Shown here: positions 34,317 to 44,600 of the stretch, one piece after another
How positions within the stretch are numbered: the stretch's first letter is position 1
Layout: each line of letters opens with the position of its first letter
Assembly: GCA_963824705.1 (NCBI GenBank)
Contig: CAWGQE010000003.1
Coordinates: forward strand, 744,001-808,000
Length of the DNA stretch: 64,000 nucleotides
Origin: VRUE01 sp963824705
GTDB taxonomy: Bacteria > Actinomycetota > Thermoleophilia > Solirubrobacterales > 70-9
Reading direction: 5' to 3'
Notes under the pieces: generated by a model
Seen by the model: only the letters and a program-made list of their open reading frames with translations
Databases searched by the model: none
Told to the model about the DNA's origin: nothing
Made by a program: the position numbers and the translations under genes

Positions 34317-34842
34317 GCGCGCGCAACCGCCGATCGGATCGAAAGCGCTGCGGGTTGAGCAGGCTCGGCTCTCCCGCTTCTTCGAGACGATCGCAAAGCA
34401 CCGCAAAGCTCTTGATCTGGCCATCGACGAGAACTTCGGCGGGCAGCTGGATTCGGGCGAGTGGAGAACGGCGTTCGAATCCGCCGAGCCCCATGACGCC
34501 AACCGGACGATGGTCGTAACAGGCGATCACTCGGCGGTCCTCAACGCCTACATCGAGATCCTCAAGGCGAGCGTCGGCTCCCGCCTGGTGGGCCTGCTGC
34601 CACATCGCCGTCCGCATGCCGATCAGGCCTTCGACGCTCTCGTCGCGGACGGTGGCCTTGGCAAGGGGCAGGCCTTGCTCTTGAACGAAATCTACGTCCT
34701 CGAGAGCCGGCTCGAGCATGCCTCTCCCGATGTGGACGCCGACGAAGTCCGCGAGGCGATTGAACATCTCCGTAAGGCGCTGCCGGGCCTGATCGAAAGC
34801 ACGCACGACTGGCTGCGCCGGCATGGCGTCGAGTTTGGATAG
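34309..34842 (+). CDS. Helical partner protein of the nucleotidyltransferase
   Basis: 177 aa from GTG 34309, coupled to the nucleotidyltransferase by an 8-bp overlap (GTGGCTGA). The protein is predicted nearly all helical. The pairing recalls MNT-HEPN modules, but I do not see a clean HEPN RxxxxH motif, so a HEPN call is unsupported. It could be an uncharacterised toxin or antitoxin. No other domain recognised. Confidence 0.65.
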   Translation: MAERAQPPIGSKALRVEQARLSRFFETIAKHRKALDLAIDENFGGQLDSGEWRTAFESAEPHDANRTMVVTGDHSAVLNAYIEILKASVGSRLVGLLPHRRPHADQAFDALVADGGLGKGQALLLNEIYVLESRLEHASPDVDADEVREAIEHLRKALPGLIESTHDWLRRHGVEFG

Positions 34843-34951
34843 CGCGAGGGTTCCGAATAGGGGTTGGTCCCTATGGTCGGAACGGCGTTTCGCGGCAATA
34901 CTTCGAGGCCCGCCCGATCTTCTTCAACCAGAACCGACAGGAGCGAATGCG

Positions 34952-35812
34952 ATGAGCACCACCAAGCAGTCCACCTGGGGAGCCACCCTGCGCACGACGA
35001 TCCTGCTGGCGTCCCTCTCGGGCCTGCTGGTCGTGATCGGCGCGTTGATCGGCGGCCCCAGCACGGCAGCGCTCTTCCTCGGCTTCGCCCTGCTGATCAA
35101 CCTCGGCTCCTACTTCTTCAGCGACAAACTGGCGCTGGGGATGAGCCGCGCCAAGCCGATCGAGGAATCGGAAGCGCCGCGGCTCTACGAGATCATGCGC
35201 GAATTGACGACGCGCGCCGGCTTGCCGATGCCGCGGCTCTACATGATCCCGCAGGACCAGCCCAACGCCTTCGCCACCGGCCGCAACCCGAAGCACTCCG
35301 CGGTTGCCGTCACCCGCGGGATCACCAAGCTGCTCTCCGAGGACGAGCTGCGCGGCGTCCTCGCCCACGAGCTCACCCACGTCCGCAACCGGGACATCCT
35401 GATCCAGTCGGTCGCCTCGGCGATCGGCGCCGCGATCACCTACCTCGCCTACATGCTGCTCTGGTTCGGCGACGACGACAACTCGCCACTCGGCCTGGTC
35501 GCCTCGCTGGCGATGGTGCTGCTGGCGCCGCTCGCGGCGAGCATCATCCAGCTCGCGATCTCGCGCCAACGCGAGTACGCGGCCGACGCCGGCGGCGCCG
35601 AAATCTGCGGTAACCCCGAGTCGCTGGCCAGCGCCCTGCTGCGCCTCGACCAGGGGGCGACCGACATGCCGATGCAGGTCAACCAGGCCGCCGAGCCCCT
35701 CTACATCGTCAAGCCCTTCTCCAGCAAGGGCATCGCCGGTCTCTTCTCGACCCACCCGCCGATCGAGGAGCGAGTGAAGAGACTGCGCCAGATGCGCCCC
35801 AGCCTTGGTTGA
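34952..35812 (+). CDS. htpX: HtpX-like zinc metalloprotease
   Basis: 286 aa from ATG 34952 after an AGGAG site. Two N-terminal membrane helices (about 14-60), M48 zinc motif HELTH in VLAHELTHVRNRD, the third ligand Glu in REYAADAGGAE, and two more membrane helices between them. HtpX degrades misfolded membrane proteins in the cytoplasmic membrane. The C-terminal FSTHPPIEERVKRLRQM is the usual M48 tail. It lies between two nucleotidyltransferase pairs without obvious coupling. Confidence 0.95.
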   Translation: MSTTKQSTWGATLRTTILLASLSGLLVVIGALIGGPSTAALFLGFALLINLGSYFFSDKLALGMSRAKPIEESEAPRLYEIMRELTTRAGLPMPRLYMIPQDQPNAFATGRNPKHSAVAVTRGITKLLSEDELRGVLAHELTHVRNRDILIQSVASAIGAAITYLAYMLLWFGDDDNSPLGLVASLAMVLLAPLAASIIQLAISRQREYAADAGGAEICGNPESLASALLRLDQGATDMPMQVNQAAEPLYIVKPFSSKGIAGLFSTHPPIEERVKRLRQMRPSLG

Positions 35813-35859
35813 GCGCGCGACGCCTTTCATGCGGGGGCCGGCGCTAAGATCGGCGTTGC

Positions 35860-36036
35860 ATGGTCGCGAAAGGTGAGCGGATCGGTAACTGGAGCCCCGA
35901 CGGCGAGGCCGAGCGTGCCAGGCTCCGGCGCGACTATCTGGAGCTGGATCCGGCACAGCGCATAAAGCAGGTCTGCGACCTCTCTCGCTTCATGTCGCGG
36001 GTCGCCGAGGCCGGTCGCCGTCAGCGCGGTGCCTGA
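35860..36036 (+). CDS. Small protein paired with a nucleotidyltransferase, 58 aa
   Basis: ATG 35860; stop overlaps the next start by 8 bp (GTGCCTGA). The peptide is charged and helical (RARLRRDYLELDPAQRIKQV, then CDLSRFMSRVAEA). Small size, position before a nucleotidyltransferase and coupling suggest the antitoxin or accessory half of a two-gene module. No family recognised with certainty. Confidence 0.62.
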   Translation: MVAKGERIGNWSPDGEAERARLRRDYLELDPAQRIKQVCDLSRFMSRVAEAGRRQRGA

Positions 36037-36517
36037 CCTGGACATCCAGGGCATCTTCGAACAGCTCGCCGAGGCGGGGGTCGAGTACATCGTGATCGGC
36101 GGCGTCGCGGTCGGCTTCCACGGCTATGTGCGGGCGACCAAGGATCTGGACATCGTTCCAGCCCCCGATCGCCGCAATCTCGAGCGTCTGGTGGGGGTGC
36201 TTCGTGCGTTGGACGCGGAACTCGACGGGGCGGGCGATTTCGAGGTGGGCGAGCTACCCGATCCACTCGACCCCGACACCCTTGCGTTAGGTGGGAACTG
36301 GGTCCTCCGGACGCGTCTGGGTCGCTTCGACGTGATGCAGTGGCTGGGTGACGCCGAGCTCTGGCACACGTTGTTGCCGGCTGCGGTGGAGGCCGACATG
36401 GAGGGTCTCTCGATCAAGGTCGCGGGCTATGACGACCTTGTCGACTTGAAGCGGCAGGCGGGCCGTCCAGGCGACCTGGAGGATCTCGAGCGCTTGCGCC
36501 AGGCACGGGGGGAGTGA
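36029..36517 (+). CDS. Nucleotidyltransferase-fold protein (DUF6036/AbiEii-like)
   Basis: 162 aa from GTG 36029. The nucleotidyltransferase signature is YIVIGGVAVGFHGYVRATKD followed directly by LDIV, giving GG and D-x-D. RFDVMQWLG supplies a likely third acidic residue, and the C-terminal KVAGYDDLVDLKRQAGRPGD matches the usual ending of these small proteins. Relatives act in toxin-antitoxin or phage-exclusion systems (AbiEii, MenT), but the exact role cannot be read here. Coupled to the 58-aa gene before it. Confidence 0.8.
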   Translation: MPDLDIQGIFEQLAEAGVEYIVIGGVAVGFHGYVRATKDLDIVPAPDRRNLERLVGVLRALDAELDGAGDFEVGELPDPLDPDTLALGGNWVLRTRLGRFDVMQWLGDAELWHTLLPAAVEADMEGLSIKVAGYDDLVDLKRQAGRPGDLEDLERLRQARGE

Positions 36518-36569
36518 GAGCGAGGGTTCCTCTCTGCCGTTGACCGGGAAGTATTTAAGAACTACCCTG

Positions 36570-36600
36570 TACGTGTAACGGCATAGGCCGTTCGCACGTA
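36570..36600. promoter_or_regulatory. Imperfect palindrome at the tetR start, probable operator
   Basis: Outer arms TACGTG (36570-36575) and CACGTA (36595-36600) flank inner arms AACGGC and GCCGTT offset by one base. The right arm ends at the A of the TetR ATG. The position fits autorepression. The TACGTG half-sites recall the GTGCGTA element before the two related promoters downstream. Confidence 0.45.
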
Positions 36601-37340
36601 TGGCAAAAGCACGCGCCAGCGCCAAATCCAACGCCCCTCGTCGCCTTCCGCGCGGTCGCCACGCGCTCGCGCCCGAGGAGGTGCTGCGCGACCAGCGCGA
36701 GCGTTTGATCGACGCGGTGCCGCGCGTGGTCGCGGAGTGCGGATACGAAGCGATGTCGGTCGCCGACATCGTCAAGGCCGCCGCCGTCTCGCGCAACGCC
36801 TTCTACAAGAGCTTCGCCGACAAGCAGGAGTGCTTTTCGACCGCGCACGACGTCGGCCACGAACGGCTCTTCGAGGTGCTCGTGGGGCGCTGCGAGCAGG
36901 CGACGACGATCGAAGCGAGGGTGGAGGGCTCATTGGCAGCGGGCCTCGACGCCCTCGCCGCCGATCCCGACATGGCGCGCATGCTCTTCGTCGAGGCGCC
37001 CTCGGCGGGGGAGGAGATCGCACTCCGCTACCACGAGTGGCTGCAGCGCTACGGCACCCTGTTGCGCGCCGCCGCCCCCGACCTTCCACCGCAGGCGATC
37101 CCTGCACCTGAGGTCGAGGGTGTGATCGTCGGCGGGATCGCCTCGCGCGTCGCCAGCGACGTGCTCAACGGTCGGGCGAAGGAGCTGCGGGACCTGACCG
37201 CACCCTTGGTCGAGTACGTCCTCGCCTTCTACCGCCTCGGCGACACCAGCCCCAAAGAGGGCAAGCTCGTCGCCTTCGAGCGTGACCAGGCTTCGACGGA
37301 GACCACCGCCGAAGCCCAGCGCCGTCGCGCCAGCGCGTAA
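36600..37340 (+). CDS. TetR-family regulator
   Basis: 246 aa. A basic N-terminal arm (about 30 residues) precedes the TetR helix-turn-helix at about residues 38-85 (SVADIVKAAAVSRNAFYKSF ADK). The ligand-binding domain is unremarkable and ends in an Arg- and Glu-rich tail. It shares the arrangement FY-x-F-ADKQECF with the two TetR proteins at 45027-46353, suggesting a paralogous family controlling the secreted-protein genes between them. Confidence 0.9.
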   Translation: MAKARASAKSNAPRRLPRGRHALAPEEVLRDQRERLIDAVPRVVAECGYEAMSVADIVKAAAVSRNAFYKSFADKQECFSTAHDVGHERLFEVLVGRCEQATTIEARVEGSLAAGLDALAADPDMARMLFVEAPSAGEEIALRYHEWLQRYGTLLRAAAPDLPPQAIPAPEVEGVIVGGIASRVASDVLNGRAKELRDLTAPLVEYVLAFYRLGDTSPKEGKLVAFERDQASTETTAEAQRRRASA

Positions 37341-37450
37341 GCGCCGAACCGACCGGTTCCCAAAGGCAAACGCCCACTTATCTGGGAACTCTCCAGGTTT
37401 CCCCGTCTGAATAGCACCAGGAAGTCGCTGCAAATCAGCGGCTTCCTCTT

Positions 37451-37532
37451 CGATACCATGTGCGTATCTTGACAACTACGTACGACTGTGTTTCCATCCA
37501 GTCACGTCTTCAGCTGGGAACGAAGACGGTAT
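37451..37532 (+). promoter_or_regulatory. Promoter region A, related to 44941-45022
   Basis: GATAC-N7-GTATC palindrome at 37452-37468 directly before a perfect -35 box TTGACA (37469-37474). A weak -10 would fall near 37492. The 82-bp block aligns without gaps with 44941-45022. The leader from here to the GTG at 37637 is about 130 nt long and contains a GCCGCC/GGCGGC stem-loop. The remaining gap from 37341 to 37450 shows nothing else. Confidence 0.6.
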
Positions 37533-37636
37533 GGCTGACGAAGTAATCCCAGCAGGGAACAGGGAAAACCGAGCCCCACGCAGGGGCCGCCAAGGGAGGC
37601 GGCAGGCAGGGGCTCAAGGGACAAGGAGAGAGATAC

Positions 37637-40600
37637 GTGAGACGCGACGCGAAGCGTTCCAGCCAGGGACCGAGCACACGCCCGAAGGCAAGCAAACGCT
37701 TCATCCTCACGCTCTCTGGCGCCCTCGCCCTGCTTATCGCCCTCGCCTCGACCGCCCTCGCCCTGCAGACCCACGCACCGGGTACCGACGTCGAAGCCCC
37801 CGCTGATGGCTTCGGATCACTGGCGGGCATCGCCACCGACCCGAGCTCCCACCAGCTCTACGTCGCCGACTCCGGCTCAAACCGGATCGAGGGCTTCTCA
37901 GCCTCCGGGGAATTCGAAGGGACCGGAGGTTGGGGCGTCGTCGCCTCCGGACCCGGCAACGTCCCCACCAACGAGCACCAGAGCCTCACGATCGACGCCA
38001 CCGGTGGCACCTACTCCCTCTCCTATGAAGGCGAACCCACTTCAGCGATCGCCTTTGACGCAACGGCGACCGAAGTCCAGATGGCACTCGAGGCAATCGC
38101 CCAGATCGGCCCCGGCAACGTCTCGGTCACGGGAGCGGCAGGAGGCCCCTATGACATCGAGTTCCAAGGAACGAAAGCCGACACCGACGTAAGTGAGCTG
38201 AGTGCAGACCCGACCAATCTCAGCGGTGGAGCACAGAGCGCCACCGTGGCCACCACCGCCCAGGGCGCAGACGCCCCTGAGATCTGCCTGATCGCCACCG
38301 GCAACACCTGCAAGGCCGGCGTCCCCGGAAACGGCGTGGGTCAGTTCAACGGACCCCAAGACGTGACCGTAAATGCCTCCGGGGACTTCTTCGTCGCCGA
38401 TACCAACAACAACCGCATCGCCGCCTTCAAGGCAAACGGAGAACCGCTCCCCACCTTCGGCACCGAAGGCCTGATCGACGGCACCGCGGCGCAACCGGGA
38501 AGCGAAGATGAGACTCCTGCCCCCGGCTTCTCCTCGCCTTGTGGCCTCGCGATCGACGATTCAAACGGCAACCTCTTCGTCGCAGATCAGAACAACAACC
38601 GCATCTGGATCTTCGACTCCACTGGCGCCTACAAAGGCAAGATCGCCGACAGCTCTCTGAGCGGCCCCTGCGGAATCGCCTTTGACTCAAGCGGCGACCT
38701 CTACGTGAGGAACGCAAACAACGGCAAGGTCCTGCGCTTCGATCGCAAAGGAGCTGTCGACTACGAGCTCGCCTCGACCCTCTATGACCCTGAAGCCGAA
38801 CCCAAAGAACCGGGTGCGACCGACGTAGCGGTAGACACGAATACCGACCACGTCTACGTCGACAAGGGCGATCGGATAACCGAGTACGACTCTTCTGGCT
38901 CGCCGGTGTCGACCTTCGGCCAAGGCCAGGTCAACGGCAGCTCCGCGATCGCGGTCGACTCCACCGACGCAAAGCTCTACGCGTCTTCTGGCAACCGCAT
39001 CGCGACCTTCGGGTCGCTGATCACGGTTCCGGACGTGAGCACCGGCGAAGCCACCGACGTCACCGACCAAACCGCGACCCTTCGCGGCACCGTCGACCCC
39101 GCCGGTCTGGACACGACCGATTGCCACTTCGAATACGACACCGCTCCCTACGCCGTCGGCGAACCGGGCCACGGTACCGAAGTCGATTGCCTCTCCGGAG
39201 ACGTCATCCCTGCCGCCGGCGGCGCAGTCGAAGTCGCCGCGCCCGTTACCGGCCTCGCCCCGGGCACCGAATATCACTTCCGCCTGGTTTCAGCCAACGC
39301 CGAAGGGCAGAACCAGGGCCAAGACCAGAGCTTCACGACTGCGGGGGCGCCGACGCTTCCTCAGCTCGGCACCGCCCCCGGCACCTTCGTCACCGAAGTG
39401 AGCGCGAAAGCCGCGACGCTGAACGCGGAACTGAATCCCAACGGAGCGGCTACCACTTACCACTTCGAGTACGTCGATGACGCTGCTTTCCAGGCGAGTG
39501 GGTTCGCGGGGGCGAAAAAAACGCCAGACGCGAGCCTCGACGCGGGAGCCGCGAGCATCGTGGTCAGCCAGGCGCTCTCAGGCCTTCAGCCCGGCACCCG
39601 CTACCACTACCGGATTGTCGCCTCGAACCTGGCCGGGCCGTTGACGGGACCGGAGAAGACTTTCAGGACCGACCCGATCCGCACCATCGAAGCGGGCAAG
39701 TTCCCAGGCCAGGGCTTCCTGCCCGACAACCGCGCCTGGGAGATGGTCAGCCCGGCGGACAAGAACAGAAGTGGCCTCGACGGCTACGCCCCGCTGACCG
39801 TCGTCTCACCCGACGGGCGGCGGATCTCCTATGCCGCCTCCGCATCCTTTGCCGGTGCCAAGGGCACCGGCTCTGTCGGCGTCACGCAATACATCTCCGT
39901 CCGTGGCGCCGACGGCTGGAGCACGCACGGGATCACGCCTCTGCCCGCGCCCGGGTGGAGCCAGACGTTCGGCTCAGGACAGACCAGGGCCATAATCGCT
40001 CAGGACGTCACCCACGCCGTGTTTCAGGCCATGGATCTCCCCGAAGCCTCGGGCGACATCCCCGACGGTCCCACCAACCTCTACCGGACCGACAGCGAAG
40101 GAAACGACCTGACGACGATCACCTCGCCGTTTGACCCCGGCGCCTTGCTGCCGGCCGCTGTCGAACTCGGCGCCAGAGGCACCAGGCCGATCGGCGGCGA
40201 TCGCGACTACCACCACGTCTTCTTCACCAGCGTCCAGCCGTTGTTGCCCGGGGTCACCCCAGGCATCCGCAACGTCTACGAATGGGACGAAGGGACTCTC
40301 AGGGTCGCCGGCAGATTGCCCGACGGTTCGGTTCCGGCAACCGGCTCCAGTGAATGCGCACAGCCTGATGGCGACACCCCCAGCTTCTGCCTGGACACCG
40401 TCTCTGAAGACGGCTCGCGCGTCATCTTCAAGGCCGCTCCCGAAGCGGGCAAAAGCGAACAGCTCTACCTGCGCCGCAACCACACCGACACGGCGTGGAT
40501 CTCAGAACCCGAGGGCTCGACCCCTGTCGCCGAACCGGAAGAAGTGGAATACCAGGCGGCGACGCCCGACCTGCACAGGATCGCCTTCACCACCACCTCA

Positions 40601-41638
40601 CAGCTGAACGACGAAGACCCCGGCGGCCCTGGCAGCGCCCTCTACGTCTACACCGACTCGCCCGATCCCGAAGGCGAAGACAACCTGAAATTCATCTACC
40701 GCGGAGGCGGCATAACGGTCGCCGGCATGAGCGTTGATGGCTCCAGCGGCTTCTTCGCGACGACTGGCTCAGTGCTCTTCCACTGGGATGAAGACGGAGT
40801 TGTCGCGATCGATGGTGTCGGCAGCTTCGCTACTGGCGTGAGCGGGTCTAATAGCAAACCTCACTCAGCAGAATCCACCTTCAGAGTGTCCGCCGACGGT
40901 ACCCGCATCGCCGGCCTCACGTTTCGCAGTGACGTGGAACCTGGCAGCGGCCAGTTTCTGCCTCTGCTCTACGTCTACGACTCCGACACCGACAAGCTCC
41001 TCTGCGCCTCCTGCCCGCCGAGTGGCGCGGAGCCGACCGAAGCGCCGACAGGGTCTCAGGGTAAAGGCACCTGGGTCTGGCCCGGCGCTATAGAGGATTC
41101 CGGTGCCTACTGGAGGCTCCAGGGCCCCCGCTTCCTCTCCGCCGACGGTCGCTACGTCTTCTTCTCAAGCCCCGACGCCCTCGTGCCCGAAGACGTAAAC
41201 GGCCGCTACGACGCCTATGAGTACGACATCGACACCGGCGAGCCGCACCTGCTCTCCTCGGGTCACTCGCCCCAAAACAGCTGGTTCGCAGGTGCAAGCG
41301 CATCGGGCGACGATGCCTTCTTCATCACCCAGGAGGCGCTCTCGGCCAACGACGTCGACACCGCCAAGGACATGTATGACGCCAAAGTCGGCGGCGGTCT
41401 GCCCGAGCCCTCGCCGCCCCCACCGGCGTGTGAGGGAGATGCCTGCCAGCCGCCGCCCCTCGGCCTGAACGACCCGACCCCCTCTTCGGCCTCCTTCGAG
41501 GGAGAGGGCAACAAGAAGGCGCGAAAGCCCCACAAGACACGTCGCTGCCCGACCGGCAAGCGCCGGGCAAAAGCGGCACACCACAAGGTCCGCTGCGAAA
41601 AGAAGCAAGCCCACCGCAACCGCGGAGGTGCCAAGTGA
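37637..41638 (+). CDS. Giant secreted protein: NHL repeats, FnIII-like and beta-propeller regions
   Basis: 1,333 aa from GTG 37637 after AAGGAGAG. A long basic n-region and one hydrophobic segment (LTLSGALALLIALASTALAL) form a signal peptide. Residues about 55-470 hold NHL-type repeats (GLAIDDSNGNLFVADQNNNR); about 475-680 hold two FnIII-like domains (ATLRGTVDPAGLDTTDCHFE; AATLNAELNPNGAATTYHFE); about 690-1,270 hold WD40/PD40-like strands. The end is very basic with CPTGKRRAKAAHHKVRC. Probably a surface or matrix protein. It overlaps, in the -1 register, an alternative GTG of the next gene. Confidence 0.88.
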   Translation: MRRDAKRSSQGPSTRPKASKRFILTLSGALALLIALASTALALQTHAPGTDVEAPADGFGSLAGIATDPSSHQLYVADSGSNRIEGFSASGEFEGTGGWGVVASGPGNVPTNEHQSLTIDATGGTYSLSYEGEPTSAIAFDATATEVQMALEAIAQIGPGNVSVTGAAGGPYDIEFQGTKADTDVSELSADPTNLSGGAQSATVATTAQGADAPEICLIATGNTCKAGVPGNGVGQFNGPQDVTVNASGDFFVADTNNNRIAAFKANGEPLPTFGTEGLIDGTAAQPGSEDETPAPGFSSPCGLAIDDSNGNLFVADQNNNRIWIFDSTGAYKGKIADSSLSGPCGIAFDSSGDLYVRNANNGKVLRFDRKGAVDYELASTLYDPEAEPKEPGATDVAVDTNTDHVYVDKGDRITEYDSSGSPVSTFGQGQVNGSSAIAVDSTDAKLYASSGNRIATFGSLITVPDVSTGEATDVTDQTATLRGTVDPAGLDTTDCHFEYDTAPYAVGEPGHGTEVDCLSGDVIPAAGGAVEVAAPVTGLAPGTEYHFRLVSANAEGQNQGQDQSFTTAGAPTLPQLGTAPGTFVTEVSAKAATLNAELNPNGAATTYHFEYVDDAAFQASGFAGAKKTPDASLDAGAASIVVSQALSGLQPGTRYHYRIVASNLAGPLTGPEKTFRTDPIRTIEAGKFPGQGFLPDNRAWEMVSPADKNRSGLDGYAPLTVVSPDGRRISYAASASFAGAKGTGSVGVTQYISVRGADGWSTHGITPLPAPGWSQTFGSGQTRAIIAQDVTHAVFQAMDLPEASGDIPDGPTNLYRTDSEGNDLTTITSPFDPGALLPAAVELGARGTRPIGGDRDYHHVFFTSVQPLLPGVTPGIRNVYEWDEGTLRVAGRLPDGSVPATGSSECAQPDGDTPSFCLDTVSEDGSRVIFKAAPEAGKSEQLYLRRNHTDTAWISEPEGSTPVAEPEEVEYQAATPDLHRIAFTTTSQLNDEDPGGPGSALYVYTDSPDPEGEDNLKFIYRGGGITVAGMSVDGSSGFFATTGSVLFHWDEDGVVAIDGVGSFATGVSGSNSKPHSAESTFRVSADGTRIAGLTFRSDVEPGSGQFLPLLYVYDSDTDKLLCASCPPSGAEPTEAPTGSQGKGTWVWPGAIEDSGAYWRLQGPRFLSADGRYVFFSSPDALVPEDVNGRYDAYEYDIDTGEPHLLSSGHSPQNSWFAGASASGDDAFFITQEALSANDVDTAKDMYDAKVGGGLPEPSPPPPACEGDACQPPPLGLNDPTPSSASFEGEGNKKARKPHKTRRCPTGKRRAKAAHHKVRCEKKQAHRNRGGAK

Positions 41639-41694
41639 GCGCCCGAGCTGCAGCGCAGACCGACGCATCCACCGTGGAAAAGGAGACCTCTCGC

Positions 41695-44600
41695 ATGACC
41701 CCCCGCGCTCGCTTCCCCCGGCTTGCCCGCCGTTTTTGCCAAGTCGCCCTGCTCGGCCTGATTCTGCCCGCCGCCGCCGCCGCCACCCCGGCACCCGAGG
41801 TGCAGCTGATCGCGCCCACCGCGATCGAAGCCGGTCAGTCGAGCATCGCCGAAGCCTACGTGACCAACAACAGCAACCAGCCGCTGGCCGGGCCGATCAC
41901 GATCACCGAGACGGTCTCTGCGGGGGCCGAGCTGTCGGCTCCCTTCTTTGCCGAGTCGGCCTTCGATGAATTCAAGAGAGTCACCGGCGAGAGCTGCGTG
42001 CAGAGCGGCTCGAGCTGGACCTGCACCCTGACGGTTGAATCACCGGGGATACGAGGGGGAGTCGTGCTTTACCGTGTAGAAGAACGCCAACTGCTCACGG
42101 TCGAACCGGGGGCCACTGAAGACATCGCCTTCTCGGTCCGTGTGACCAGCGGTAACGCGCCCCCGGTCGAAGTGACGCGCACGGTTCAGGTCGGCCCCTC
42201 CCCGCCCTTTGCGGTCGCTTGGAAAGGAGGGCTGCGAAAGGCAGACCGCTCAACCTTCAACGCCGCCGGATCGACCCCCCAGGACTTCACTACCGACCTT
42301 GAGCCGACGACGTTCAGCAAGTTCTTCTTCGGTGCTCTTCCCACCATCGGTGGCACCGAGCAGCTCGACGACGCGATCGCCCACCTGCCGCCGGGCTTGA
42401 TCGGCAACCCGCAGGCGACCCCGATTTGCCCGCTCGTTGGGCTGCTGCGCTTCCTCGACAACACGCCCGACTGCCCGCAGGACTCCCAGATCGGCGTCTT
42501 CCGGGGAATGGTGAACGGCAAAATGCTTGTCGCTGGCCTATACAACGTCGAAGCGCCGGCCGGCGCCGCCGCCCGCTTCGGGTTTTCGGCCCACCGCATT
42601 CCTATCCTCCTCACGGCTACCCTCAATCCCGACGACTACGGGATCGACGTCAGCTCCTTCAACACCAACACCACCCTCTCCCTCGGCGACGCCGTGATCG
42701 AAATCTGGGGAGTTCCCGCCGACGCGAGCCACGACGGCGTCAGGGGACTGTGCCTTGCCACCGCGGGGTTAGGCGGCAGCGGCGATGAATGCCCCTCCGG
42801 CCAACCCCGCACCGCTTTCCTGCGCACGCCGACCCGCTGCGACTCTCCGGCAAGCGTCGGCCTGCAGGCGACCACCTACCAGCACCCCGAGATTGTCCAC
42901 AAAGAGAGCTTCGAACTGCCGGCCCTGAAGGCATGCGACAGGATCCCCTTCGATCCGTCCATCGATGCCCAGACGACCAGCCTCGACACCGAGTCTCCGA
43001 GCGGCCTGCACGTCAACGTCAACATGCCGAACACGGGCCTGGAAAACCCAGAAGCGGTCTCTGAATCGGACATCAAGGAAGTAAAGGTCTCCCTGCCCCA
43101 AGGAGTGACCTTGAACCCATCCCAAGCAGAGGGCCTCGGAGTCTGCTCCCCGGCCCAGTACGAAAGCTCTGAACTGAGCTTTCATCCAGACGGGACCAAG
43201 GGCTGTCCAGCCGACTCGAAGATCGGCAGCGTGGAGGTCCACACGCCGCTCCTCAAAGAGACGATCCCCGGCAACGTCTACGTCGCCAAGCCCTACGACA
43301 ACCCCTTTGACTCCTTGCTGGCGATCTACGTCGTGCTCGAAGAACCGATGCGCGGCGTCCTGGTCAAACTCGCCGGCAAGGTAGAACCCGACGAGAAGAC
43401 CGGCAAGATCGTCACGACCTTCTCAGACCTGCCCCAACAGCCCTTCTCGAGCTTCGAGTTCAAGTTCCGCGAGGGAGCAAGAGCACCGCTGGTAACCCCA
43501 TCGACCTGTGGCACCTACACCACCGAAGCGGAGTTCACCCCCTGGGCGAACCCCGATCAGACGATCAAGCGATCGACCGGCTTCCAGATCACCAGGGGCA
43601 TCGGCGGAGCGCCTTGTCCCAACGGAGCCCCTGGCTTCAAACCGGGCTTCTCGGCAGGTTCGATCAACAACAACGCGGGCTCCTTCAGCGCCTTCGACAT
43701 GCGCCTGACCCGCCAAGACGGCGAACAGGACATGACCCGCTTCTCGACCACCCTGCCACCGGGAGTGCTCGGCAAGCTCGCAGGAGTCTCCAAATGCCCC
43801 GAAACGGCGATTGCGATCGCGAAGGCAAAGACGGGACTCGATGAGCGCGCCAATCCCTCGTGCCCAGCGAGCTCAGAGATAGGCCACAGCCTCGTAGGAG
43901 CAGGCGTGGGCTCCGTCCTCACCTACATCCCCGGCAAGATCTACCTCGGCGGTCCCTTCCACGGCGATCCCTTGAGTGTGATCGCGATCACCCCGGCTGT
44001 GGCGGGGCCCTTCGACGTCGGCACCGTGGTAGTCCACGAGGCACTTACCCTCAACCCGAAGACCGCAGAAGTCGAAGTAGACGGAGCCGCATCAGACCCG
44101 ATCCCCCACATCCTCAAGGGGATCCCGGCCAAAGTCAGGGATCTGCGGGTCTACGTCGATCGGCCCGACTTCATCCTCAACCCGACCTCTTGCGCGCCGA
44201 GCGCGACCGATGCGATCCTCGCGGGAGGAGGCGCTGACCCCTTCAGCGTCGCCGATGACGTCCCGGTAGCGCTCACCTCGCGCTACCAGGCGGCGGGCTG
44301 TCAGGGACTCGGTTTCAAGCCGAATCTTTCGCTGAACCTCAAAGGCGGCACCAAACGAGGTGAGTTCCCAGCCCTGAAAGCTCTTTACAAGCCACGCAAG
44401 GGCGACGCGAACGTCAAAGGATTGGTAGTCCGCCTGCCGAGATCGGCCTTCCTCGAACAGGGCCACATCCGCACGATCTGCACCCGAGTGCAGTTCGCTG
44501 CTGACAACTGCCCCAAGGCATCTGTCTACGGACAGATCAAAGCCTGGACCCCGTTGCTCGAAGAGCCACTGGCGGGACCCGTCTATCTCCGCTCCTCTAG

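Noticed and set aside
34309..34842. HEPN toxin identity for the partner of the nucleotidyltransferase
   Set aside because: No clear RxxxxH motif; gene context alone is not enough.
37531..37806. A 91-codon frame starting in the leader of the NHL protein gene
   Set aside because: Different frame from the signal peptide, composition of a shadow, and no ribosome-binding site; the GTG at 37637 has a good one.
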